From the NCBI GenBank assembly GCA_015501595.1, contig JADNRX010000116.1:62001-126000 (forward strand): DNA of 64,000 nucleotides, written 5' to 3'. Positions 35,322 through 46,209 of the stretch are shown here, piece by piece. The notes beneath the pieces are model-generated. The model ran no database searches. It saw only the letters and a program-made list of their open reading frames with translations, and was not told the DNA's origin. The DNA comes from Hymenopellis radicata (lineage: Eukaryota > Basidiomycota > Agaricomycetes > Agaricales > Physalacriaceae). Positions within the stretch are counted from its first letter, which is position 1, and each line of letters begins with the position of its first letter. Position numbers and translations under genes: made by a program.

Positions 35322-36434
35322 CATCTGGAAAATGCATACCGTCTATGTAGCGCTACCGTAGTGTGGTAGTGCTCATAGTGCTCGTAGATCGACCCCCATT
35401 ACATAGCACTCCGTAGAATGGCCTTTTCTACAGTAGAGAACCGTACCTGATACTACCTAACTATAGTTCTACGGGTGTACCATGCTACAGAGCTCCACTG
35501 GCAATTTGTATGATACTGTAATTTTTGGGGGTCTGGGGATCCTCTGTCGACAATGCTCGCCGGTGCCGTTGCAGCCCCCAGCAATGCTCAGCGGACACGA
35601 GCATATAGTAGACTCTGTGAGGTTGTTATTGCAGGTTGGCAAACTCGGAATATGCACATGGATAGTTTGAAGATGATTCATTGACAATAGATGTATAGTA
35701 TAGTAACAATGATACCACTACTGGTGGAGACGACGACACGACAGGTGGGGATGATGATACTACTGGTGGAGATGACGATACTACAGGCGACGATGACACG
35801 ATAGGTAAGTGAACGATAAGATGATTCGAGCAGGTGGCGAGATCATGATATGGTCGCAGAACGTGTAAGTATGCAAAGCCGTCGCAAGGCTGATCCGTTT
35901 GGCGATGGTGAGCCCACAAGAATGCGAAAGCTTGGTGACGAGGTCAGTAAGCAAAGTCAACGATAAAAGAACGATGGCGAGACTCACTGAGATGTCAGTC
36001 AAGCAACCAACATAGTAGATGCGGTCTGCGCATGTACCCGGCTTGGCAATCCGCCTCGGATTGCAACAATGATGGGCGTCCACAGGAATCAAGTCCGTTT
36101 CAAGCTTGTAGTTATAGGCCAGCCGGACTTAGAAGAAGAAGAAAAAGCGATCAGTGCTGTCGGTCGACTTGCGGCAGGGACATGCTGGGACACGATGGTG
36201 GAAGGCAAATCCACTACAGGTCTACGGGTGCTATAGCCCTATGCGGAACATTCCGCGGCTTGAAATCTGAGATCACGCTTGATCACCGCATTGTTTCCGA
36301 ACACCATCATTTTCACGCATGCAGTACGTGCCAGTAGGCTCCCATATCCCCTGGTAGAGCTTGTAGCAAATAGAAACTACAGTAGAACTGCCCTTCTCCT
36401 GGAGCTCTATGTAGCCAGAAGGCATTTCCAGATG
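35322..36434. mobile_element. 1113-bp element with terminal inverted repeats
   Basis: The ends are CATCTGGAAAATGC (35322) and GCATTTCCAGATG (36434), inverted with one gap. CA at 35320-35321 and CA at 36435-36436 form a 2-bp target duplication. The uninterrupted site is seen in D3 (around 29127). No transposase is encoded, so it is non-autonomous. Inside, 35711-35803 is a short tandem array of diverged 18-24-bp units encoding GDDDTTG-like peptides in one frame. Confidence 0.8.
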
Positions 36435-38050
36435 CAGAGCGCAGTCGACGAGGTCCAGATGCCGCCAACCATCGAAGTCAACCCAGGGAGCCGAGAAAAA
36501 TCGCGCCACATGAGAGACACCAAATTTCCCAACTGCGAGGACGAGTCGGTAGGAGGGCGAGAATGACGGAGGGAGGGCATCGTGGCTGGAAAGCATCTTG
36601 AGAACACCATCACGCCAAATGTCCTTCAACGTTGGCTGTACATTGAAAACATTCTCGAACGTCAAAGGTGTATCCTTTAGAAGATTGCGATATTCATAAT
36701 CCGGTATCTTTCTGCGCGCAGCATGAAAGCACATATCAATGACAGTCGCACATTCCGTGCTGTCGTCAAGATATTCCGGAGCAAGCATGTCCGAGGCAAT
36801 CGCAAGCTCAACGAGATGGACCCACACAAGACGATGTAGCTTGACACCATGGTTCGAAGCTATAAACGCCCGTAGGTCTCTCCGAGTCTCGTTCGCATCC
36901 TCAAGCATGGAGCGCGCCGTAAGCCACAACGATGCCCTAAAGTGCGGCTCAGCCTCATGGCGACCATCATCAATCACCTCATACCACTGCTCAGGAGAGT
37001 TCTCCGCTTTCCTCGGAAGAAACAAGAACGAGCGATTGAGGCGGTCACAAACGCTCTCGCAGCCAACCATGCATGTTAGCGAAGACGACTTGGGGTCCAC
37101 GCTGCTGTAAAATGTGGTTCCAAGCATGGCAGCAGACCGCGCGAATAGAGAGCTGCGAACACGTCGCATCTCGTCCTGGTTATGCCAGATTTCCTTGGTG
37201 TAATGCTGTATGCCATCGGGGAGCCCGCCGAGTGCCTGCACGACGACGCTGTGGACGGTAGGGTTCGACGACACGTCAAATAACCAGTCAAGAGCGTCGA
37301 CGGAGAGCGTGTGGTAGTTGTCCGAAACCACCTTGGTCTCTGATTCTCTCAACGAGACGCGACTTTTTCGCTCCTTAGGCAATTCGTGGGTGAAGAAATG
37401 TTGGCGCATCGAACTCGCCGCCAGGAAAGCATAATGCGCAAAGTCAGTCAGAGGGGTCTGGTACGGGCATTGGGGAAAGAATATGGGCATAGCGTTGCTA
37501 ACAAAGTACAGCACGGTGACTATGATGGTGATGACGCCGATGGCCCATGCTAGCGACGTCCGGAGGGGAACGAAGAAGAGGATGAGACCCGCGAGGAAGA
37601 GCGCCAGCGACGCGTGCATGATAATGGGGAGGAGGCCAATGATCACGCTAACGCGCCACTTCTGCAGGCCCATGAAGCGGTATTGGCGGACGTGGCTGCG
37701 CGTGCCGGGTGTTCCGGAAGGGAGCGACGCGTAGTAGTGCAGCCACTGCTTCACCAGCACGGCGGCGAGAGCCACGACGAGGCTCGCAGCAAGACTCACG
37801 GCCCATAGTCCGTTAATCCAAACAGTGATGGTGTCAGCGCTAAACGCCATAGTGGGATCGACCGAGGGAGCTGTGAGATTGGGACCAGATGAACCCGCGA
37901 CCATAGAAAGCTGAACAAGGACAAGATCGTGCATGAGAATAGCAGACATCTCTGAAAAATCTGCTTCCAGCTTCTGAGATATTTGCACCAAAAAAGACGT
38001 GACAACCGCTGAGAAGAGACCAGCCTGTCTTCTCATTGAATAATAATAAT

Positions 38051-38870
38051 TCCCCGATTCTTTCTCTTGAGAAAGAAAAGGGTTGGTGGAAACGCTATGT
38101 TACGTTTCCCCGCAAACATTCCCGTTTTTTTGGCCACCCGGTTTGATCCGTTTCTCTTTTCACTTACAGTCACGTGAAGATGTGTGCCGGTGGCCCGGGC
38201 AGTTGTGCAATGTGCATCTTACTGTCAAAATTGCGTTTTAAATGTAGACGTTCCTTCTCTGCTCCGTCTTGACCCGCATACTGCCAACTGGATAAATGAG
38301 TTATCTTCCAGGCCGTGAAGACCGGTATCCCCAGGGCGCTCTGCGGCTGTACACCGGACCGGGTTTAACACTCCGCGCGATGTCATGGACGTTGTCGCAC
38401 GCTCTCCTGGAGATCTGGCTAGAGGCTTCACTTGTGCTGATCCATGGCGGAATGGGTGGCTCTGACGAAGGTACTCATCGAACGACTTTGCGGATCTGGC
38501 TTTCAATATGTACCCATTGTTGACCACTTTGACCAAGCCATCATGCATCAACTCTGTGCTGTATGATTGCATCCATCAACAGTCCATGCATCTATATAGT
38601 GGGTCTGATTATTTGACTCAAGGTGAGCGGCCCTTGCTCATCATGGAACACCCGCTCGCGCGAACCTTTCCTTGCTGTGTGTAAGAGCGCGACTGCTTGA
38701 CGGATGTGATGTACCTGAGCATCGTGCGCCACACACGGTGGATGATTTTCCATTGTATTACGAGTCCAAAGGGCAATAGTGTGGCGCATGTAGGAAATTA
38801 CAATGACATCAGTACGAGCGTCGAGGGAGGACAGCATAGACACACCAATGGGTATGTTAAGAATCGGGGA
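38051..38870. mobile_element. 820-bp insertion with 12-bp inverted termini in D4 intron 1
   Basis: TCCCCGATTCTT at 38051-38062 is the exact reverse complement of AAGAATCGGGGA at 38859-38870. The surrounding intron is 48 nt in D1, D2 and D3. A further 30 or so bases beside the right terminus are also extra, and no clear target duplication is visible. No coding sequence is supported inside. It is probably a small non-autonomous DNA element, perhaps with a second event. Confidence 0.55.
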
Positions 38871-39709
38871 CTAGAAGCCACCAGCTTCGCTTACGATACA
38901 AAAAGAAAGAGAACATACAAATACGAGCATTACATCGAGCCCATCACGAGATTGTCCGACCATGACCGCGTCAAAAGTCGCCGCCTCTTCAACATACGTG
39001 CGCCAGACCCGCGCATTGGGCGCAATTTCCTCGCAGTATGGATCTTCGGGAAACCGCTCCTCGTAGTCGTCATTGAAAACAGGATGCTGTTGCCTTGGCG
39101 CACCCTGCTTCAACGCCCCGAAGAAAGCCTTTTCTGCGTGTGGTGCTGTGGGTGCAGAAGTAGTACCCTGCTGCTGAGGTGAAACGGGCCTTTTAGTGTT
39201 GACATTATCTGGTGGAGATTCCTTTAAATGGCTTAACCGTTCGGACATCTCAGCTCCGGCAGAAACACCACCACTTGGAGGGAGGAAGGAGAGAATGTAC
39301 AGCCCTGAGTCCATTGCCATCAACGGTACATGCCGGCTGGTTGCCATCTGTTGTATGGTACTTACTGATGAACAGTCTTCAGCAGTTTGCAAGAAACTTG
39401 CTGGCTTGGAGGCGTTGAAAGCTGCTTGGTATCTGCTATTCGCCCTGCCATTCGGAATTTCGGAATGGATGCGACTGTGTTACCTCCTGGTTATGTTGAA
39501 GCCTACAAAATGTACAGCGGCCTTTGGAGGTGAGCCAAATTGAAGGAAGAAGAAGTGGCCGGACCATTGCAAAATTTCTCCGCAACATTACCCACCTGAA
39601 TACTAAGACCCAGGAATCCAAGCTTGAATTTCAATGATATGAAGCAAGGGTGACTATAAAGTACAAATGGCGGTAGCATTACAATTCATGAAATGGAGGG
39701 ACGAATGAT

Positions 39710-40869
39710 TCAAAATTCGATGATGACTTTAAGCGCCTTATTTTGCGCCGCCGCTCCAAACGTCGAATACGCGTTGATCATCTCGGCAAACTTGAACGAA
39801 TGCGTTCCAAGAGTACCTGCGCGAATTCTTCCTGACTCTACAAGCTTGAGAAGCATGCCCGTGCTGACTGCGTCGAGGAGGCGGGTTGTAATGGCTAGGA
39901 AATGAAGAACGTCAAAAGATTGGTCGTTGAGGAGGACATAGAACCACTGACTGATATTCCTATCCCACAGCTTCTCCAAGTGAAGATCGACCTTGGCACC
40001 ATGGACACCCATGTTCGCAATCGTGCCCCCAACAGCGACGACGTCCTGGCACATCTTGAACGCAGCTGGAACACCGACAGCCTCGATAACACAATCAACT
40101 CCCAATCCCCCAGTGATATCCATCACCTGCTGGACCGCATCCGGACCAGACTGGACGGTATGAGTCGCGCCGAGTGACATGGCCTGCTTCAGCCGATTCT
40201 CGTCCAGGTCGATGACAATAATCTTCGCGGGCGAGTACAGCTGTGCGGTGATCAGCGCGCACAAGCCGACGGGCCCAGACCCGACGATGGCGACCGTCGC
40301 GCCCGGCTGCACGCGTCCGTTCAGCACACCGCATTCGAGCCCCGTGGGGAGCACGTCGCTGAGCATGACCTGGTCCGCGTCGGACGGGCCCGCGACCATG
40401 GGGTGCATGCTCGCGTCGGCGTGCGGGATGCACACGTATTCGGCCTGGGTGCCGTCGCCGGTGTTGCCGAGAACCCAGCCGCCGTCGGTGCAGTGCGAGG
40501 GCATGCCGCGGCGGCAGTAGGAGCACGCAGAGCAGGAGGTGATGGCGGAGATGATTACACGGTCGCCGACCTTGAAGGATTTGACGGCGGCCCCGACGGA
40601 TTGGACGACGCCGACGCCTTCGTGGCCGAGAATGCGCCCTTTGGTGCAGGTGGGCACGTCGCCTTTGAGGATGTGGAGGTCGGTGCCTGTGCTTGTGTGT
40701 CTTAGAGCGTGTTCATCGCGACTCCGGAGTTGGAAGGCTTACCGCAAATAGTGCCTTTGACCATCTTGACGACAGCATCGGTAGGTTTGGATATCTGAGG
40801 GATGGGCCGCTCTTCGATGGATGGTGTGGGAGTACCGTTGTAGACGAGAGCTTTCATCATGTTGGCCAT
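39710..40869 (-). CDS. Zinc-dependent medium-chain alcohol dehydrogenase
   Basis: Three exons (40743-40869, 39952-40686, 39710-39894) encode 348 aa; the internal intron is 57 nt and would also be open if retained. Catalytic-zinc motifs are CGTDLH and GHEGVGVV; the structural-zinc motif is CSACSYCRRGMPSHC (four Cys with 2-2-7 spacing). The Rossmann signature VGSGPVGL is followed by VIDLDENRL, whose Asp favours NAD(H). Family members oxidise or reduce short-chain alcohols and ketones in the cytosol; the substrate here is unknown. I chose the ATG at 40869; many relatives begin at MKALVYNG, which is 40857. The 3' end of this gene was copied into both arms of the neighbouring inverted duplication. 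Confidence 0.88.
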
Positions 40870-41412
40870 TGGGAGGATGCAACATCCGAAACAGTCCTGT
40901 CAGCTAAGACAAAGGTCACGTAGAGAGCGTGTGAAGAAGGAGAAGGCCTAGATCAGGAGTGTCGTTAGAAAAGTTGTCCAGCAGACGAAGTACAGCGTAG
41001 GAGTCACGTAAGTGGCGGCATCTCATGATGCACGAGGATAAGATCGTGATCCTGACAAGCGGCGATCGTGAGTTTTCAGCCACCGCGAACACAGTTCACA
41101 TGTGTCTCCTGCTCAAGCTTTTCATAACGTCGTCAGTAAGTAGTCACAAGGTGAGAAGAAAGATATCTCACCCGGCGCATATACACCTTGACTCCGTTTC
41201 GCAAAAGTGCATTCAAGTCGATTGGGCACTTCGTCGCAAAAACGGGACTCGTAAGAAGAGTGACTTTGAATCCAAGTAATACAATGAGTCATGGGCGTTT
41301 TGCTACCTCCTGCTAACGCTGGACCAAACGCTAATAATAAATACACAAAGCCCAAGGAGTAAAATGCTTCTACCAAGACTTAAACAACGCCATTCGCTCC
41401 ATAGCCTCAGCG

Positions 41413-42482
41413 TCACCAGTTCAAAGTCGCCTCCCAAATTCGGCGAGTGGGGCCAGGGTAATAGGTTACGGGGAGGCCACAGTAGTAAGCGAAATCTATA
41501 AAGCTGCAAGTCACAGCGTCGAGGTCGACTGCCTCGGCGGAACCGGGGGCAATGTTCCTGGTCTTGCGCCGACGGGAATCGACGATCGGATCGTTGGCGG
41601 GGTTCCACACCTCCCACGGCGCGGGCGGCGGCGCTTTAACCAAGCAGTGCGACGATGGCTCAAGGTCAAAGTCCCTGGTGGGGTCGAGGTCGCCGGAGAA
41701 ATCTGATTGCGAGGGCGGAGAGAATGGGTTGAACGAGAGCTTGCTCAATGGCACGTTTCCCTGGCTCGAGCCCATCTTCATGTAATAGAGAAGAGTCTCC
41801 ATAGTGGCCTCGATGGCGGCACATACCTCGTAACCGTGAGGTATGAGCACCGGCAGACGGGAAATCTCCACCAGATACTCCTCCCATTCGTCATGCCCAA
41901 GATGAGTTGCTCCCGTACGTGGCGAAGCGACAGCGACCGTGAGATTCCGCCTGATAAGAAGGTATTCGGTGTATTCGGAGAGAGTGGCGAGGCGGGATAC
42001 GTAGAATCTGCGCAATGGTTAGTCTTTGATAAGCGGCCACACAGAAAGGTACGGCACTCACTTTTCCACAAGTCTGTGCATGGTCTCGCCCATACTAACT
42101 TGTATGGCTATGAGGTCGAATATCTTCAGGATTAGAAGAAATTCGTCGACAACATGCGTGGCGTAAAAATCGACCGGGGCGAGTTTTAATGCAGTTTGAG
42201 AGTACCACCGGCAGGAGAAGACGATGATTTGGAACAGATTGAAGGCAGTCTGGTGCGGCGAGCACACTACCTCCAAGACACCGCTGTAGATAGTCTCATA
42301 GTCCGCAGACGAAATAAATTCGCTAGAGAGTGATGCATAAGATAAGAATATGCGGGAGAACAAATCAACACGAACATTAGTTTGGCGTCGTCATCGATCC
42401 TAGTTGCAATTGAGAACAGAAGGGCGCAAAGCCAATCGGCTACAAATGCAAGACGCTGGGGTTTCGGTGCTAGGGACGGCAT
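41413..42482 (-). CDS. Hypothetical protein, 320 aa, three exons
   Basis: Exons 42376-42482, 42062-42322 and 41413-42007 join in frame across 53- and 54-nt GT-AG introns. The protein starts MPSLAPKPQRLAFVADWLC. Its middle is helical (FQIIVFSCRWYSQTALKL, FYATHVVDEFLLILKIFDL). The C-terminus is rich in Pro and aromatic residues (VKAPPPAPWEVWNPANDP, FAYYCGLPVTYYPGPTRR). No signal peptide or clear membrane span is seen, and I recognise no family. A TATA box (42561-42570) lies about 85 nt upstream of the ATG. The clean intron structure argues for a functional gene. Confidence 0.7.
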
Positions 42483-42560
42483 GTTGTTGTATACGCGGGG
42501 GCGGTCACGTTCACAGTATACAGGTCGTGGCGGATGGAGAGATACCCGCGCCAGAGTAAT

Positions 42561-42570
42561 CTATTATATA
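42561..42570 (-). promoter_or_regulatory. TATA box of the 320-aa hypothetical gene
   Basis: On the minus strand GGTATATAATAG lies about 85 nt before the ATG at 42482. Assigned by sequence and position. Confidence 0.5.
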
Positions 42571-42589
42571 CCTCCCCAAGGATAATGTG

Positions 42590-44281
42590 TTGCGTAATCA
42601 AAGCCAGCAAGCAAACAATGGTCAGTAGCGCGCGATTTCAGGGTCAGGCTGCCTGATGGCATGCACGACCTCTTTTGGACCAGTACCAGACAATGGTCGC
42701 TGGAGATATCTGCTAAGTGCGGAGATTACAATGGGTGAACGGTGTGGACAGGTCAACTCACATGACAATTGTCGAGTTCGACTTGCAAGACAGCAAGGGA
42801 TCCCGGCGTGAAATACTAGAGCTGGAGGAGCGCGTTCCTTGACCACGGTTGAATGTTCAGAAGTTGGGGGACAACGCGGCCTCCTGCGTCGCGCTTGAGT
42901 ATATACAAAATACGTACTATTAGTTATTATATGCAATGACTAAAATGTGTGGAAACGACTGAAATCAGCACAGAACGGGAGCCAGGGATCCGATGACTGA
43001 AATCGGTAAAGCGCCTCCCGATGCACTGTCCGGGGTGGCCCACTGAGTAGAAGCACCTAAAACAAGTGCTGGGGAGACCCCAGACCCCCGCGAAGATATA
43101 TCCTCACCACCCGAACCCCGAACCCGAACCCCTAACCTCGAGCACTTAGGCTTCGGGATCCGAAGCCTAAGTGTAGGGCGCGCTAACGCGCGCCGAAGAG
43201 TCACCAACCCACCCTAACCTCCCGCATGACCGACCTAACCCAATCCTAACCGGAATACGTCAATCAGGACAAATTGCGCCACATTACGGACCCTTCGTCC
43301 TACCAAATAAGGATATAGCGGGTCAGGCGCATCCGTCGTTCCAATTCTAGTTATTCCGTACAACGGGCACCAATTTTAGTTGTTCTTAGTTGAAGTAATC
43401 ATAATTGTATCATAATAACTGAAAGTGGTACCGAATTCAGTCATTACAAAATAACTAATAGTACGGTTCTTGTCATCCCTCGTCGCGCTTTCAAGACATT
43501 TTTAGTTCTAAATTTCGCGCGCCCAGAGCAGGACAATGGTATCTGTCTGTATTGGGTAAATATAGTGCTACAATGTGTACAAGATGACCTACAGGAGAAA
43601 TTTCATTCTCGATTCGGAATACAATGTGATCATGAATGCTCAGGAGAGTTCGGCGTCGACTCCCGGAGCTATCTGAAGAAATGGTCCATGGTGAAACGTC
43701 AGGTGTGGAGGACAACTAGGTCGAACGCGTCGCTTTGATCGCTATTGAGACGCGGTTCTTGGTGACGACAGCAGAGCAGGCTCTGCATACGGTGTCATAT
43801 TCAGTGCGTTTGAAGCAAAACCGATAGCGCCCGCCGATTGATCTCGGCGGCGTCCATCTCACTATGTGGCGGTCCCAGCTTCGGAATCTTCCGGAGGACC
43901 TACAGACTCGGGTGAGAAACATCTTTTCGGATTGCAGCAGCCCGCATACATCCTCGTCTTAGACCATCTGCCACGCCTCTTCATGTTCTGTGCCGCCCAA
44001 AGAACTGAATCCGATTGATAGTAGTACCTTTTTGAGTAACCCAGCATACAAGCATCTTCTCCAGACATGATAGGTTTCTTCGGGTTATTATCACCTTGAA
44101 AGTCTTCATCTCGATATGTTTGTAACCGCCTACTTCGAAGACGTGAGCCTGCGATAGGTCCAAAGTGACATCAAACGGAATAGACAATTATAGGGTCCTG
44201 ATTATTCCATTCGCTAGATATATATCAACAAGAACTATGAACGAAGATGGAGGAGAAAGGTACTAAACGAACGTGACGTAT
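42590..44281. other. Gene-poor stretch with paired hairpins
   Basis: No spliced or unspliced gene can be supported. The stretch contains short GAACCC/CCTAACC-type runs (43112-43260) and the two hairpins described separately. Composition alternates between GC-rich and AT-rich, as in remnants of mobile DNA. Confidence 0.4.
43143..43194. repeat. Two adjacent perfect hairpins
   Basis: At 43143-43173, CACTTAGGCTTCGG and CCGAAGCCTAAGTG form a perfect 14-bp stem with a 3-nt loop. At 43177-43194, GGCGCGC and GCGCGCC form a perfect 7-bp stem with loop TAAC. The pair is flanked by CCCGAACCCC-type runs. Such structures occur at termini of some mobile elements, but no element was delimited. Confidence 0.7.
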
Positions 44282-45234
44282 CTACGCTCCGCACTGCAGC
44301 CCAGCGCCACAAAACTGCGCAATGATGATGTACAAGAATATCTGACAATCATCAATAAACGCCTCAACCAAAACAGTAGACTACTCACCAAGAACGCTAC
44401 CACGCCCAGACCAAGTATCTTCTGATTCTTCCACCACATTTGCCTCCGGACCGACCGTGCTCCGCGTCTGAATGCCGTCGCCTGTCCGGCCATAACATCG
44501 GTCTTGTCTACGAGCAGCTCGATACGCTCTCCGCGGCTGAGGATCTGCTCCACGTTCTGCACCATGATATCCTTAACCTGGTTCAGCTCCGTTTGTGCGC
44601 GGGAAAGCTCGTCGGAGGGCGGTGCAGTATTATATGTATGCATTAAGGACGATATGATGGGGCCAAAGGTGCCTTGCAGGCCATAGGCGGGCGTTGATTC
44701 GTCGAGGGAGGATGAAGAGGGTTGGGAGACAAACTAGGAAGTGTTATATGATGGTGGGAAGGTAGGAGGAATAACATACCTTTCGCTGTAATTCGGCTAG
44801 GAAAGCAAACGGCATCCGTCTGTTTTGTTGTTAGCTACGAAGGCTAGCTCGTGGGGTATAGCGCACCTTCCAGCGGAGTCATCCGCCATGACGAGGTACG
44901 TGAATCCGCCCTCGGATATGTAGTGAAAGAGGTATTGCTCCCAGACATAGGTCAATTTGCTGTGCAACGCAATGAGAAGACCCCTTCAATCGACTGCAAG
45001 GCATGGTACCTATTATTCGGGGGTATCTTTGACAAGATCGTCTGAGTAGCTGTGGACAATATCAGTTTACTTGCTGAAGGCTGCAATTTTTGTATACCTG
45101 CCTTGGGAAAAGTCCCGCTTGCCCGATTTGTGGTCAGCAAGGATGGTGGAGCCCTGCGCAACGAGGGCATGTATCTGTTGGCCGCATTAGGAATATCCAG
45201 AATAGTAGTAGGGATCTAGGCGAACCAAGGACAT
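44282..45234 (-). CDS. VAMP7-like longin R-SNARE
   Basis: Seven exons (45226-45234, 45102-45174, 45010-45049, 44867-44959, 44780-44819, 44389-44733, 44282-44341) give 219 aa. The first exon is only 9 nt (MSL). The longin domain runs from IHALVAQGSTILADHKSG through YVWEQYLFHYISEGGFTYL and RRMPFAFLAELQRKF. The R-SNARE motif is about residues 124-182 (ELSRAQTELNQVKDIMVQN, ILSRGERIELLVDKTD) with the zero-layer Arg in SRGER. A C-terminal anchor follows (GLGVVAFLIFLYIIIAQF). Family members mediate fusion at late endosome/vacuole and plasma membrane; the longin domain regulates SNARE assembly. The second intron (45050-45101) must use a GC donor (GCAGGT) to give SQATQTIL; the GT three bases further on breaks the frame. 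Confidence 0.92.
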
Positions 45235-45726
45235 GGCTGGATGGGCGTTGTAGTGGTTCGAAGGCAAGCGCCTTGTCATGAAGTCATCGACGCATTGGGA
45301 AGTTGGTTCCCACAGCCGTCTTCGTCCCGGAAGCGATCGCGTGCACGTGTTGCCTCTGTCTGTTTCGTAACCGTTGACCGATTTACGCGATACCGAACTA
45401 TACAGTACAGTCTTGGATACAGTAATGCTAGAGGCCTTTAATGGCCGCGTTATCAAGGCTGCAGTGCCAGAAATATACACGGGCCTGTCGAGTTGGCGGG
45501 ATGATCAAGTGCCTCCTCTTCGAGTAGCATCTAGTATCTGATAAGGACATCACATTGTCTTGGACTACGTCGTATTCCGGCCTAGATTTGGTCATCGATA
45601 AGGACAAATCCTCTCTTCTCCATCAATCCCACGACCCCTCTCAGAGCGCTATTTAAGTCTCGACGTCTATACTCATCTCTCACGCACACACCACCACTAC
45701 CAATTTGAACTCACCCGACAATCACA

Positions 45727-46107
45727 ATGGCCCCCAACCCACAGTGCGCTGCTCTCGCTGCTGCCAAGGACAAGACAGGCAAGTCGTCTCGAGCGGCGTC
45801 GACGCGTGCTGACTCTCTACCGACAGGCCTCTCCTATGCTGCTATCGCTGAGAAGATCGGAGACAGCGAGCAACGTGTTGTTGAGAGTGCGTGCCAAAGC
45901 ATATCTGACGCCATCCTTTCGTTAACCTTCTCTCCCCACCCCCAGTTTGCACTGGCAAGGCGAGGCCTACTGAGGCCGAGTTCAACAAACTCGCCCAGGC
46001 CCTTGGGATTGCCAACGTACATACTCTCCGTCTCTTATCTACATCTCATCGCTGACGCCTTTCCTTCCCAGGTCCCTCACACCGGCGTCCACGCCACCGT
46101 CGCCTAA
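45727..46107 (+). CDS. Cyanase N-terminal-domain-only mini-protein, 72 aa
   Basis: Four exons (45727-45778, 45827-45886, 45946-46016, 46072-46107) give 72 aa in one frame. The first intron uses a GC donor (GCAAGT). The sequence LSYAAIAEKIGDSEQRVVE followed by CTGKARPTEAEFNKLAQ and ALGIANVPHTGVHATVA matches the helical, HTH-like N-terminal domain of cyanate hydratase (KGLTFEDIAKAIG-type). The catalytic C-terminal domain of cyanase, with its Arg/Glu/Ser active site, is absent; the protein ends in a proper stop. It cannot hydrolyse cyanate by the known mechanism. It could be a stand-alone small DNA-binding or protein-binding domain. CTATTTAAG about 75 nt upstream may serve as TATA box. Confidence 0.8.
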   Translation: MAPNPQCAALAAAKDKTGKSSRAASTRADSLPTGLSYAAIAEKIGDSEQRVVESACQSISDAILSLTFSPHPQFALARRGLLRPSSTNSPRPLGLPTYILSVSYLHLIADAFPSQVPHTGVHATVA

Positions 46108-46209
46108 GAAAGGATCGTCATTGTTGTATGAATATCGGGTGAATTGTTGTTGAAATAAAGGTTGTACGAGTATGTTTTACGAAATCGATGATTGGTTGCT
46201 TTCGAGGGC

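Larger units (their letters stand above)
27131..39248. repeat. Large imperfect inverted duplication
   Basis: The left arm runs from D3 through its flank, ADH fragment and R (27131-31031). The right arm carries the same order inverted (39248 back to 33362: D4, flank, ADH fragment, R). The arms are diverged by substitutions, the two insertions in D4 and small indels. The spacer of about 2.3 kb is unique. Confidence 0.85.
34252..39248 (-). pseudogene. DUF6535 gene split by two insertions (D4)
   Basis: Exon 1 is 38919-39248 (110 codons, MSERLSHLKESPPDNVNTK). Intron 1 (38025-38918) is 894 nt because it holds an insertion. Exon 2 starts at 38024 and is open to the 1113-bp element at 35322-36434, then resumes at 35319 (NYLNDIIHDEYSGHGLD). 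Without the element the frame would run on; with it, translation stops inside the element. D4 has the base missing in D3 (FFPQCPYQTPLTDFAHYAF is in frame). The ancestral stop TGA has become TCA, extending the frame by about 41 codons to 34252 unless a GTAAGC...CGCAG intron is spliced. Membrane helices are as in D3. Confidence 0.85.

Noticed and set aside
38919..39392. N-terminal extension of D4 upstream of 39248
   Set aside because: The frame is open further up, but D1, D2 and D3 share the ATG of MSER/MSEP and diverge upstream.
40095..40526. Antisense open frame across the ADH gene
   Set aside because: It is a shadow of GC-rich third positions of the real ADH exon; Arg/His-rich with no domain.
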